A stretch of DNA of 64,000 nt, taken from contig JACVVK020000037.1 of assembly GCA_018292915.2 (NCBI GenBank), positions 775,001-839,000 on the forward strand, written 5' to 3'. The notes under the pieces are model-generated. The model was not told where the DNA came from, made no database searches, and saw only the letters and a program-made list of their open reading frames with translations. Both the position numbers and the translations under genes were made by a program. Below are positions 11,645-23,096 of this stretch, one piece after another (positions within the stretch are counted from its first letter, which is position 1; the number at the start of each line of letters is the position of its first letter). The stretch is from Batillaria attramentaria (lineage: Eukaryota > Mollusca > Gastropoda > Batillariidae).

Positions 11645-12809
11645 TTAAAGTCCGCTTGAAGCATTCAGCTGAGCAAAATCGCCATATTTTCCAAAGATAC
11701 TAGGGAAAAAAAACCTTTTTTTTTAAATTATGTTTATGCGTTTCAAGCATGTTAAGTATTTAATCATTTTTCATCTGCATTAAGTACTTTTGTAGTTACG
11801 ATTGAAAATCTTTTTTTTTTAAATGCATATTTATATTGTTTGATATTGTACCTCTGTTTTGTTTTTGACTTTTTTCCTCTCTTAAGGGAACCAGAAAGAG
11901 GGTCCTTGCAGAACCGTTTGGGAAGGTTTCATTTTTTTTCCTTTCCTCCCTTTTTTACTTTGTCTTTTTGTGGTTTCCTCCTTCATCCTTTTCCATTTTA
12001 AACTCTTTATTTCTTTATTTCATCTTTCATATTTAACAATAATTTTTGTCCTATGTTAAAACATAATTTAGTTATGTGTAGTTCAAAAGTATCAAGTACG
12101 TGTATCGTGCAATTTTGTTATGTTGATTAGTTAATTATGTAATTAATTTGTTTTGATAATACTTTATACATTTTTATACCATACAATGTTTGAATGTACA
12201 TGTTCTTCGATGACAGTAGGTTAGCTTGTTTTTAAAGAAGGTTTAGTTTAGCTGCTTTAGTTTGCTCTCGTTTGGTTTAGTTGAAGTATTTCCATCAGTT
12301 CAATTAGCATAGTTTGGTTTAGTCTAATAAGACGTTAAAATGAGTACCTAGTCGCCTAAATTATAAACATTTCTGATCAGGAAAATCACGTCAGGTAAGG
12401 TAATTTGTGCGCGCAAATTTCTATGGTATGTTGATGTTTTCCAGTGTTATTGTTTGTCCTTCGTTGTCTGGTGGTTTAATTTACTTTGATTATGTACAAT
12501 TAGTTATATCTTGCATTTTAGTGTAACTGAATGGTGCAGGCTCTTTATAGTGTATGTTTATTTTGCGTCTCATTTTCTGTCTTTAGTTTACTTTGGATCA
12601 GTTTAATTTACGTCCGCTGAAGTCATAAGTTGCATAAGTTGTTTACAATGATTACGCATGACATTGATATGTTGCTCAATTAATCGTGCGTGCATGTCTC
12701 CTCACTGGTTTAGTGTACACATAATAATAATAATATAACATTCTTATATAGCGCAGTATCCCCTCAAGGTGAGCTCAAGACGCTTCACTAATCTGCAACA
12801 ATACTGACA

Positions 12810-12859
<50 letters not shown>

Positions 12860-13624
12860 CCATAACTTATGACGATGAGTAATTCATTTGTTTTGATAAT
12901 AGTTTACATTTTTATACCATATGAATGTGCATGCTTTCTCAGTAGTTAAGTTTATCTCGCTGGTAGTAAACTTTAACATTTGTTTCAGTATACCTCCCTT
13001 GTGGTCTAGTTCTTTGCTTTCTTTACAGGTTATTAGCGCTTAGAGCATGCATGTTATCTGTTAACAAGTGCTTTACAATTATTTCAATCATCATTACTAC
13101 AAAAGGTTATCTCTTGACGCTTAAAGGATTCATTTAAGCAAAATCGCCGTATTATCCAAAGGTACTGGGGGGGGGGGGGGCGCTTTTTAAATAATGCTTT
13201 GTTTCATACATGCTGCCTCTCATTTTGTTTGCTTTTCAGGTCATCTGCATGAAATATTTTTTGTATTTACGTTCGTTTCGTTTATTATTATTTGGTATTG
13301 TTTCTGTCTTTCGTTAAGTATAGTTTAGTTACGTGTAGTTTAACAATGGCAAGTACTTTTCGGTTGTGATTTTGATATAAGTTATGTCTTGATAATGTTT
13401 AGTGTATTTAGAGTTATTCTTCCTCAACTCCTTTACTTAGTTTAGTAACCTTTATTTCACTTTATACGACTAGGTTAGCTTGGTTTTGGATCTGGTATAG
13501 TTAAGCTGCTTTCATTTGTTTCGTTTGGTTTAGTTGATCGTAGCTGATCTTAACTGATCTTAATTTATTGATCCCGTTGGCTTAGCATAGTTTTGTTTAA
13601 TCTAATAAGTTATATTTATATTGC
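11645..13624. repeat. AT-rich spacer with an internal degenerate direct duplication
   Basis: Segments around 11650-12350 recur around 13115-13620 in the same order: GCTTGAAGCATTCA/GCTTAAAGGATTCA, AGCAAAATCGCC, ATTATCCAAAG-like, then TTAGCATAGTTTGG. A third partial match (TTGTTTTGATAATA..ATTTTTATACCATA) links about 12150 to 12890. A fragment of a SINE/LINE-type 3' domain (ATAATAATA..ATAGCGCA) is at about 12721 and a (CA)n tract at 12812-12858. No exon seen. Confidence 0.6.
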
Positions 13625-14336
13625 ATAATTCGCGGTCCGATTGCCTTCATTTAGATAAGTAGGGGCGGGGCTAGGGGCAGCTATAATCCAGATTCACCTC
13701 ATTTGAATAAATAGCGGCGTGGCTAAGGTCCACATTTACCTCATTTGCATAATTCGTGGGTCCGATTGACCTCATTTACATAAATAGGGGCTGAGCAGGA
13801 TAACCTTATTTGCATAATTCGGGGGCCTGATTAACCTCATTTGCATAATTCGGGGCCCCCGGTTGACCTCATTTGCTTAAATAGGGGCGGGCCTAAGGAC
13901 CAGATTAACGTAATTTGCATAAATAGGAGCAGGGATAACCTCATTTGCATAATTCGGGGGCCTGATTGACCTCATTTGCATAAATAGGGGCGGAGCTAGA
14001 GTCCAGATTAACCTCATTTGCATAAATAGGGGCGCAGCTATGGCCCACAAGGACTCCATTTACATAAATAGGGGCGGGGCTAAGGACAGAATCACCTCAT
14101 TTGCATAAATATGAGTCCAGATTAACCTCATTTGCATAATTTGGGGGCCCAATTGACCTCATTTGCATAAATAGGGGCGGAGCTATGGTCCACAATGACC
14201 TCATTTGCATAAATACGGGCGGGGCTAGAGACCAGATAACCTCATTTGCATAATTCGGGGGCCCGATTGACCTCATCTGCATAAATAGGGGCGGGGCTAG
14301 GGTCCAGATTAACCTCATTTGCATAATTTGGGGCCC
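13625..14336 (-). repeat. Tandem POU octamer array, inverted orientation
   Basis: The reverse complement of the 10497-11142 array, in matching unit order, with 13 exact ATTTGCAT octamers. Its outer end meets the left edge of the large palindrome. Together with the left array it forms an inverted repeat of about 0.65 kb per arm around a 2.5-kb spacer. Confidence 0.9.
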
Positions 14337-14569
14337 ATGGCTACTGCCGGATGACACAGAGCACAGGTGTTCACGTGTGGCGGGAACTTTATCAGGATAA
14401 CCTTGCCGAGCAGTGACACATCATTATCGGCAGTTTACTTATGCGATAGACATTTTGTCGGCGGGTGTTCGGGGAGAGCGGCAGAGATACATGCACAAAG
14501 ACAGACAAGCAGACGAACAAACAGCAGGCAGACTGGCAGAGAGACAGAGACAGACCGACTACTGGCAAC

Positions 14570-14593
14570 ACAGAGAGAGAGAGAGAGAGAGAG

Positions 14594-14637
<44 letters not shown>

Positions 14638-14709
14638 GTACACACCGACAGACAACAGAGAGAAAGAAAGAGAGACACAAAAAAAAACAAAAAACATACA
14701 GATCAACCG

Positions 14710-14769
<60 letters not shown>

Positions 14770-14782
14770 TCAACCGACCCCC

Positions 14783-14837
<55 letters not shown>

Positions 14838-15215
14838 GCACACTGGCACACGGACAAACAGATGAGCGGATATACAGACCGACAGTCAGGCGGACAGACA
14901 ACAGAAAGCAAACAGGCAGAGACTCGGACAGACACACACACAGACAGACGAACAGATGAACAGACAGACGGACAGATACAGGGACATACAACAGGGAGAG
15001 ACAGACAGACAGGTAGAGACAGACAGACAAAGAGAGACAGAGACAAATACAGGCCGACAGACAGATACGGTGGACTTCAGTCTTTGTATCGTATACGTAA
15101 AAGAGAGACAGACAGAGACATGAGACAGACAGACAGGTCATGGAGAGACAGAAAGACATACACAGAGACAGAGAAAGACAGAGAGAGAGACAGGCCGACA
15201 GCCGGACAGACACGG
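14570..15215. repeat. Compound GA/CA/CAGA microsatellite (left arm)
   Basis: GA runs, two CA tracts and a long ACAGAC-rich stretch. The arginine/threonine-rich reading frames here come from the repeat. Mirrored, with different lengths, at about 25190-25845. Confidence 0.95.
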
Positions 15216-15397
15216 TGGGTTACAGGTTCTTTGTATCAGATGCGGTACAAGCGAATTATTAAAAAAAAAAAAAAAAACAACTTGCTACTGGCAATGCATG
15301 GTTAACCGCTTGCTTCGCTAATCACAGCTTGCTAATCTCACTATACCGTGACACTAACTGACGTAGAGAATAATCAGTAACGTAATCAAGGACTCAC

Positions 15398-15436
15398 CAT
15401 GAGCGTCTCTCTTTCCTCTTCCTGTTCCCCCTCCAT
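15398..15436 (-). pseudogene. Inverted duplicate of gene A exon 1
   Basis: The mirror of 24966-25004: the same 13 codons ([13 protein letters not shown]) and the same GTGAGT donor, read on the minus strand. It points away from the SLC26 exons toward the octamer array, so it cannot splice to gene A. An 11-bp difference from the right arm lies about 40 bases upstream of its ATG. Confidence 0.55.
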
Positions 15437-15649
15437 GATAACAACTGATATCCTTCCAGCAGCACACGAATCACCCAACAAGCAGGTTATCAGCAGACGA
15501 GTCGAAAGCCCGCCGGCAAATCCGGGTCGTCTGGTGTTCTCCAAAAAAGTCAATACCAAGGACACACCTACCGGCTCAGGTTCATGCCCGAATTGCGGTG
15601 AATGACACGTGTAGATCAGCTACTGATTTCAATTCCTGGCAGTTCACTG

Positions 15650-17560
15650 GTCGCTGCAGTTATGGCGATCACTTAGCTCCAGTTTATCCTTCAGTTATGG
15701 CGTTGACGATGTCACTACCAGGTCACAGGCAATGAAGCTTTTGTACACTAGCGGGACTGTGCTTCATCAGTGCACGACACGCGCTCACCAAAAAAAGCAC
15801 AAGAGAGACGAGATACCACAGGATCGACTTGCGGTTTGCTAATTTGCGGACAACTGACTTACGTTAGGCGGCTTCAGTGTATGCCGCTATGATATCACTG
15901 GTGATAAAGCTGTCGCCGGAATGGTAGAGACTGACACCATGTGCACGACGACGGAGAAACGTGCATGATACTGCAGCGCTGAAAACGCACAACAGGGTCG
16001 GAAGTACACCACAGTTGGAGTGCCGACTGAAAAAATCACTAAACCGCTCGACTGACCGGTTTATCGTTCACATTGACGACTGTTGCTGTGGACCAGGTAT
16101 ACTGACTACAGTTGTCACACGGTGCCAGGGATGGAGGCTGGAAGTGCCCGGCCGTGGAAATACCGGGCTACTGAGAACTGCCCCAGTGACACGGGAGTCA
16201 AACCAGCGGGGGAGTACACTGATCGGGCGTGTTACACGTGCGTATTCCGGAGACGGATGCACTAGTGGTGCCTCTGTCACAGTCTTCACTATAACTGTCG
16301 GTACTTAGCAAACTGTACGACAAGCGTCAGTAAAACAACAACAACAACAACAACAACAAAAAACTTACTACATTGGCAGAATCAGAACTAGTGTCGACCA
16401 CCACAGTTTCACGGTAGGATAACTGATTTGTGGACACCACTACAGAATTTAGATGTCAATGATGACCCACGGTAATACGGCGTTCGATGCAACTGGTGTG
16501 CACGGCAATGGGTGGAGGCAAAGCAAACTCATTACTGACATGCACAATGTGCGCGACTGATACTAGGCGTCCGGCCAGAAATTACAGCAGAAGCAGAACT
16601 ATACCGATGCCACAGTCAGTTCACTGTCACTGAAGCTCTGCGTAAAATTTTCAACGCCTCTACTTGTGCAGCTTAGCTTCAATTTATTTCTCACATTGTC
16701 GATATCATGTCCCAGGTATTCAAGTTACTGACCTACCAGCACTGGTGCGCGCGACAAGCACGTGCTGACTTTTGCTGTACAGGACAGTACTTCCGGCTTC
16801 GTTCCTATACTGATACAGCTGATCATAGTGCAACTGACCGCGGCACTGCAGTGCCGGGACGGAGGCACCACGCAATGATACAATGTGCACGATAAGTGTC
16901 CCAGAACTGACACACCTACAGTGGCAGAAGCTGGTCCGCTGTGTGGTCATCACGGTTTCTGTGAGAAAAGTCACAGTTGTGAACGTCACTGAGTCTCTAC
17001 AGCTACACTGAACGTAGCTTCACTTTATCAGTCGTTCACATTGACGACTGATATCACTGACGATATCATGTCCCATGTAATACAATCAATCGACTGATAC
17101 CGGCACTTAGCGTACAGCGGAAGCAGGCCACCACAGAATACGGTACGTAACGATGCGTGTTCCGGGAACGTACGTAATACAGGATACAGTGGAAGCACCG
17201 AGAACCGCTCTGCACTGAGCCGCCGTCAGTTTCACTGTAACTGAGACAATTCGTGAACGCCTGTATAACTCTGAGCATCAGTTTATCGTTCACATTGACG
17301 AGGCCATGTGATATAATCAGTAACGCTGATACAGCTGCTCAACAGAATACACACACAACGTCAGTCTAGTATCTCGATACTTGAAAGTTGACTGCGAACC
17401 ACACAGACAGCAGAAGCAGAACAGCGCAGCGTGACAGTAACCACACGGTTTCACTGAGCTCTGAGACTGAAACTGAGTATGTGAACGACTGTAAAACAGC
17501 TTCGCTTTATCGTTCACATTTATGATTTCATTGCCGGCATTCACCCGGTACACTGACTGA
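15650..17560 (-). repeat. Degenerate ~0.25-kb tandem repeats (left arm)
   Basis: A recurring landmark (TTTATCGTTCACATTGACGA and variants, often followed by GATATCATGTCCCA) appears near 15676, 16062, 16677, 17018, 17276 and 17498. Spacing in the best-preserved part is about 220-340 bases. Between landmarks, units share GCAGAAGCAG and CACTGAGCT-like blocks. It is mirrored in the right arm. Confidence 0.7.
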
Positions 17561-17973
17561 CTTCCACCCTCAAGCTGCTCAGTTAGACCCTCACACTGGG
17601 GAACACGTACATCCCGTATGTCACGGTTACACCAGCACGACGCTGAAACGTTGAAAAAGTACAACAGCCGGAGGCACCACAGTCTGTTTCCAGCGCTGGG
17701 CGATAAAACATATTTGTCAGTACACGCTTCCATGCAGTCAGTTTCGCTACAGTTCAGTTTTCGCCGGTTCACGTCGAGGCGGACTGGTGGGCGTGGTGGC
17801 ACATCTAATTTAGTATTTATGATTATAGTTAAGGCACTAGCATCATAGTCCATCAGTGTATACAGTATGCACGATACATGTTCACAATATGCCCGAGAAG
17901 CCTTGAGAAAATCACAGCACTGCGCGATACGTTGTGAACGCGTCCAGTCTACAACAGCCACAGCAGACAGCAT
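17317..17973 (-). CDS. Hypothetical cysteine-rich ORF, left-arm copy
   Basis: From an ATG at 17973 this encodes about 218 residues, rich in cysteine (for example FCFCCLCG near the C terminus), with no recognised domain. It lies about 54 bases downstream of a TATA-like element (18027-18035, minus strand). Its 3' half runs through the degenerate 0.25-kb repeat. The frame is intact in both palindrome arms, but the arms are too similar for that to show selection. It could be non-coding. Confidence 0.22.
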   Translation of the reverse strand: MLSAVAVVDWTRSQRIAQCCDFLKASRAYCEHVSCILYTLMDYDASALTIIINTKLDVPPRPPVRLDVNRRKLNCSETDCMEACTDKYVLSPSAGNRLWCLRLLYFFNVSASCWCNRDIRDVRVPQCEGLTEQLEGGSQSVYRVNAGNEIINVNDKAKLFYSRSHTQFQSQSSVKPCGYCHAALFCFCCLCGSQSTFKYRDTRLTLCVYSVEQLYQRY

Positions 17974-18026
17974 GGCCACACGCGCGTACTTGTTCGTAGT
18001 TTCCCGTATTTTTTTCAGCTGGGACG

Positions 18027-18035
18027 CTATTTATA
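18027..18035 (-). promoter_or_regulatory. TATA-like element (left arm)
   Basis: TATAAATAG on the minus strand, the mirror of 22378-22386. About 60 bases further upstream is TCAAGGTCA, an SF-1/ERR-type half-site extension. Transcription would run away from the palindrome centre. Confidence 0.4.
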
Positions 18036-18145
18036 GATCGACCTCACCCTTTAACGCAACAGGTCGGGGTCACACTTCCAGACCCGAGGCTGACCTTGAC
18101 CGTATGTCTGTACTAGGTGTGTGTGTGTGTGTGCAGAGAGCAAAC

Positions 18146-18181
<36 letters not shown>

Positions 18182-18894
18182 TATAATACATGTGATACAG
18201 TGGCTACCTTGTCACGTTTCCTCACTGTTCCGGACCGGACACCGGTCAGTGTCAGCCCGGTCACGGTGACTGACTCAAATTGACTCAGTGAAGTTGAAAT
18301 CATGAGCATTGTACTGAAGCGGCGCCCGGTTCAAGTCGTCACGGCAGTTTCCTGTTGATTTAAAAAAAAAAAAAAAAAAAACCGAAACTGAAACTAAACA
18401 CGGCGTAACTCAAGTTAACGAATCCAAGGTTTCGAAGGCCACGGGGGTGAACCAAAATGCCGCCAGTGGAAGGGCGTGTTTCGCGGAGTGTCACTAGTGC
18501 CGCTCCAAACTTGCTATAGCACCCGGCCTCACTGACTAAGTGAGTCGTCAAGTTCTGCGGGTCAGCCGGTTCCGACCCGGCCACGCCATACTACCGTCTT
18601 CAGTGTCAGTCAGTTGTCGGTTACACTGACTTGAAAGGCCGAAAGGGGCCGTCAGTTTATTGTCAACTTGAGAAACCGACTCAGTTGTACGCATACGTGA
18701 CGTCAGTATTACTACATTGGCTGAATCAAGATGCGGATATGGTCAGGTATGCCGCCGGCCGGCTCCGTCAGTCCTATGTAGAGTTTTAAAACTGACTCGA
18801 GTCAGTATCGGCCTTGAGATGACAGCAACCGTCGCCGAAACCGTTCAGTTTGAAACGGCATAGGCAACTGACGGGAAAAGTCGTCCCTTTAATT

Positions 18895-19499
18895 AACCAC
18901 CTACTACCCCCCCACCCCCCAACACACACATACTCATGACCGGCACACACGGCCACCGGCCCCCGGCTGCCGGTGTGGTATACCCCCCAAGTAATGGACC
19001 CCCCGGTACAATAACTTTAAAGTTAATGGATCCCCGGGGTCCAACAATTATAATCAGAGGGTATAATTGTTGGACCCCCTCTATGGTTGTTGGACCCCCC
19101 TTTCACTTAAAAAAAAATTCAATTACTTATAGCTCTATTCTCTTTTCTATCACTCGTACACGACACATCAGTTATGGTTTAGGAGTAACCTTGGTACAGG
19201 TAAACTGAACTAGCTGAGGTATTGACGCAAACACATTGGATTTCTGAAGGAAAAAAAGTATCTCTGTTTGCCGTGTGTGCGTATTCAGGCGTGTGTGTGC
19301 GAGTCAATATGGAATGGTAGGGGGGGGGGGGAGGGGGTGACTGAGTATTTGGACGATGCCAGGTAGGGATTGGGGGGATCTATCTGCTCGGAGGGCTGGG
19401 GAGGGGGTATGGGGTTAAAGGGTTGAGGCGGCATGTGTGAATTTTGACATTGTGCGCGCGCGCGCGCGTGTGTGTGTGTGGGGGGGGGGGGGAGCCTTC

Positions 19500-19563
<64 letters not shown>

Positions 19564-19753
19564 CAAACATCACAGGGAGATCTATAAACAATCATGGCAT
19601 GGGCTAAAACACCTTAAGTAATGAGAAACACCTTTAAGTAACAGGGGGGTCCAACAACTATAGGAGGGGTCCATTAACCTTAAAGTTATTGGACCGGGGG
19701 GGGGGGAGGGTCCAAGTACTATGGGGGTCCAACAACTTTATGACACCGGCCGT
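18895..19753. repeat. Inner arm with TTGGACCCCC hairpin repeats and (CA)n tract
   Basis: Short motifs of the form TTGTTGGACCCCC and their complements recur about ten times in both orientations, for example around GGGTCCAACAATTATAATC and TATAATTGTTGGACCCC. They leave local hairpins next to the palindrome core. A (GT)n tract with a GC-alternating stretch lies at 19453-19561. Confidence 0.75.
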
Positions 19754-20659
19754 GAGTCGGTCGGGCACCCAGTCAGTCAGTGACGCGTGCTCAAACTGTA
19801 CGAATCAAGTTTAGCCCGATACAAGACGCCTCACAGTTCAGCGCGGCGGACATGCAATAGTAACCCGCCTAAGACAATGACCACGGCAGTGAAGGTGTAA
19901 CCACTGATTCTTCGCTGGTGCACCGGTAATTAACATAACCTGATTATAATGGCTAAAGAACTTTAAGGAACAGTGGTGTTGTCATATGCGGCCGCCCGGC
20001 GTCAGTGCCAGCTTCAGCCAACTCAGTCAGTGACCGATCTGCCGGCCGGTCAGGGCAGATGATCACCGCTCAGTGTCCAAACCGGATACATTGGAAGTTT
20101 ACAACGTTTTATTTCTCTGGGTAAACAGTTTGCAGAAGTCGTTTTGTTCCGAACATTTTCAAGTTCTTCCGACAGAAACTGAATCCCGGCCTGTCATCTG
20201 TCAGCTACGGCCACTACTCGGATACTGACAATAATCCCGGCCTCGGTCGTCCGTCAAAACATCCTGGTTTGGTAATTGGTTTAAGTTTGCAAAGGATCGA
20301 CTGACTGGCTCAGTGGAACACTGCGGCTTTGCTGTGTAAACTATGCGCATGGCGTGTCCTCGATTAGTTGGGCATGACTTGTTCCGATAGCAGTGTATTG
20401 TGTAACTGTCAACTGAACTGTCAATCAGCATCACGCCCGAAGCACACGAGCGTCGGCGTCAGCACCACGAAGCAAGCAGCAAAGGCTGCCTCGCATCACA
20501 CGCCTCGCGGCATCGCGCGGCGTGCGCCGCTTGCATGCACACTTGGCTTCGGCGTCATTCGCCTGCACGGCCTGTTCGCTGAGCCCACACTGCACGCGCT
20601 GACCCACACTGCTTTCTGATTGGCTGAAACCAAGTCTGCAGCGCGTGTGTTTAGTTTCA
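19754..20659. other. Single-copy core of the palindrome
   Basis: About 906 bp that is not mirrored. The right half is GC- and CpG-rich (20440-20620) and ends near an inverted CCAAT box (TGATTGGCTG, about 20616-20625). TATA elements in both arms point outward from this core, so it could act as a bidirectional regulatory segment. No convincing coding frame was seen. Confidence 0.5.
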
Positions 20660-20847
20660 CGGCCGGTGTCATAAAGTTGTTGGACCCCCATAGTACTTGG
20701 ACCCCCCCCCCCCCCGGTCGAATAACTTTAAGGTTAATGGACCCCTCCTATAGTTGTTGGACCCCCCTGTTACTTAAAGGTGTTTCTCATTACTTAAGGT
20801 GTTTTAGCCCATGCCATGATTGTTTATAGATCTCCCTGTGATGTTTG

Positions 20848-20913
<66 letters not shown>

Positions 20914-22231
20914 GAAGGCTCCCCCCCCCCCCACACACACACACGCGCGCGCGCGCGCACAACGTCAAAATTCACACATGCCACCTCAACCCTTTAACCC
21001 CATACCCCCTCCCCAGCCCTCCGAGCAGATAGATCCCCCCCATCCCTACCTGGCATCGTCCAAATACTCAGTCACCCCCTCCCCCCCCCCCTACCATTCC
21101 ATATTGACTCGCACACACACGCCTGAATACGCACACACGGCAAACAGAGATACTTTTTTTCCTTCAGAAATCCAATGTGTTTGCGTCAATACCTCAGCTA
21201 GTTCAGTTTACCTGTACCAAGGTTACTCCTAAACCATAACTGATGTGTCGTGTACGAGTGATAGAAAAGAGAATAGAGCTATAAGTAATTGAATTTTTTT
21301 TTAAGTGAAAGGGGGGTCCAACAACCATAGAGGGGGTCCAACAATTATACCCTCTGATTATAATTGTTGGACCCCGGGGATCCATTAACTTTAAAGTTAT
21401 TGTACCGGGGGGTCCATTACTTGGGGGGTATACCACACCGGCAGCCGGGGGCCGGTGGCCGTGTGTGCCGGTCATGAGTATGTGTGTGTTGGGGGGGGGG
21501 GGGGGTAGTAGGTGGTTAATTAAAGGGACGACTTTTCCCGTCAGTTGCCTATGCCGTTTCAAACTGAACGGTTTCGGCGACGGTTGCTGTCATCTCAAGG
21601 CCGATACTGACTCGAGTCAGTTTTAAAACTCTACATAGGACTGACGGAGCCGGCCGGCGGCATACCTGACCATATCCGCATCTTGATTCAGCCAATGTAG
21701 TAATACTGACGTCACGTATGCGTACAACTGAGTCGGTTTCTCAAGTTGACAATAAACTGACGGCCCCTTTCGGCCTTTCAAGTCAGTGTAACCGACAACT
21801 GACTGACACTGAAGACGGTAGTATGGCGTGGCCGGGTCGGAACCGGCTGACCCGCAGAACTTGACGACTCACTTAGTCAGTGAGGCCGGGTGCTATAGCA
21901 AGTTTGGAGCGGCACTAGTGACACTCCGCGAAACACGCCCTTCCACTGGCGGCATTTTGGTTCACCCCCGTGGCCTTCGAAACCTTGGATTCGTTAACTT
22001 GAGTTACGCCGTGTTTAGTTTCAGTTTCGGGTTTTTTTTTGTTTTTTTTTTAAATCAACAGGAAACTGCCGTGACGACTTGAACCGGGCGCCGCTTCAGT
22101 ACAATGCTCATGATTTCAACTTCACTGAGTCAATTTGAGTCAGTCACCGTGACCGGGCTGACACTGACCGGTGTCCGGTCCGGAACAGTGAGGAAACGTG
22201 ACAAGGTAGCCACTGTATCACATGTATTATA

Positions 22232-22267
<36 letters not shown>

Positions 22268-22313
22268 GTTTGCTCTCTGCACACACACACACACACCTAG
22301 TACAGACATACGG

Positions 22314-22386
22314 TCAAGGTCAGCCTCGGGTCTGGAAGTGTGACCCCGACCTGTTGCGTTAAAGGGTGAGGTCGATCTATAAATAG
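22314..22386 (+). promoter_or_regulatory. Candidate core promoter: TCAAGGTCA plus TATAAATAG
   Basis: TCAAGGTCA (22314-22322), a nuclear-receptor monomer-type site of the SF-1/FTZ-F1/ERR class, lies 56 bases upstream of TATAAATAG (22378-22386). Transcription would start near 22410 and run toward gene A exon 1, 2.6 kb away. Whether it serves gene A, the small ORF at 22440, or neither is unknown. Confidence 0.4.
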
Positions 22387-22439
22387 CGTCCCAGCTGAAA
22401 AAAATACGGGAAACTACGAACAAGTACGCGCGTGTGGCC

Positions 22440-23096
22440 ATGCTGTCTGCTGTGGCTGTTGTAGACTGGACGCGTTCACAACGTATCGCGCAGTGCTGTG
22501 ATTTTCTCAAGGCTTCTCGGGCATATTGTGAACATGTATCGTGCATACTGTATACACTGATGGACTATGATGCTAGTGCCTTAACTATAATCATAAATAC
22601 TAAATTAGATGTGCCACCACGCCCACCAGTCCGCCTCGACGTGAACCGGCGAAAACTGAACTGTAGCGAAACTGACTGCATGGAAGCGTGTACTGACAAA
22701 TATGTTTTATCGCCCAGCGCTGGAAACAGACTGTGGTGCCTCCGGCTGTTGTACTTTTTCAACGTTTCAGCGTCGTGCTGGTGTAACCGTGACATACGGG
22801 ATGTACGTGTTCCCCAGTGTGAGGGTCTAACTGAGCAGCTTGAGGGTGGAAGTCAGTCAGTGTACCGGGTGAATGCCGGCAATGAAATCATAAATGTGAA
22901 CGATAAAGCGAAGCTGTTTTACAGTCGTTCACATACTCAGTTTCAGTCTCAGAGCTCAGTGAAACCGTGTGGTTACTGTCACGCTGCGCTGTTCTGCTTC
23001 TGCTGTCTGTGTGGTTCGCAGTCAACTTTCAAGTATCGAGATACTAGACTGACGTTGTGTGTGTATTCTGTTGAGCAGCTGTATCAGCGTTACTGA
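22440..23096 (+). CDS. Hypothetical cysteine-rich ORF, right-arm copy
   Basis: About 218 codons from an ATG in fair context (G at -3), 54 bases after TATAAATAG. The protein is cysteine-rich, with no signal peptide, membrane segment or domain that I recognise. The C-terminal third is one unit of the degenerate tandem repeat, and the next unit (from 23120) keeps a related frame with stops between. It could be a real short gene, or the transcribed leader of gene A. Evidence is composition and position only. Confidence 0.25.
   Translation: MLSAVAVVDWTRSQRIAQCCDFLKASRAYCEHVSCILYTLMDYDASALTIIINTKLDVPPRPPVRLDVNRRKLNCSETDCMEACTDKYVLSPSAGNRLWCLRLLYFFNVSASCWCNRDIRDVRVPQCEGLTEQLEGGSQSVYRVNAGNEIINVNDKAKLFYSRSHTQFQSQSSVKPCGYCHAALFCFCCLCGSQSTFKYRDTRLTLCVYSVEQLYQRY

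Larger units (their letters stand above)
14337..19753 (+). repeat. Left arm of the 11.7-kb palindrome
   Basis: It matches the reverse complement of 20660-26075 almost base for base. Mirror coordinates sum to about 40413 over most of the arm. Differences are mostly in microsatellite lengths, plus an 11-bp insertion near 15476 and scattered substitutions (one near 16727). In outer-to-inner order it holds a GA/CA/CAGA microsatellite block, an inverted copy of the gene A first exon, degenerate repeats of about 0.25 kb, a TATA element, and inner TTGGACCCCC-type repeats. Confidence 0.95.

Noticed and set aside
10485..14357. Repetitive frames with MQMRLIW and PPLFM motifs
   Set aside because: Shadow translations of the octamer array, with stops between units and no start context.
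14367..15305. 312-codon Arg/Thr-rich frame, and its mirror on the other arm
   Set aside because: Microsatellite translation; length differs between the arms because of repeat length, not selection.
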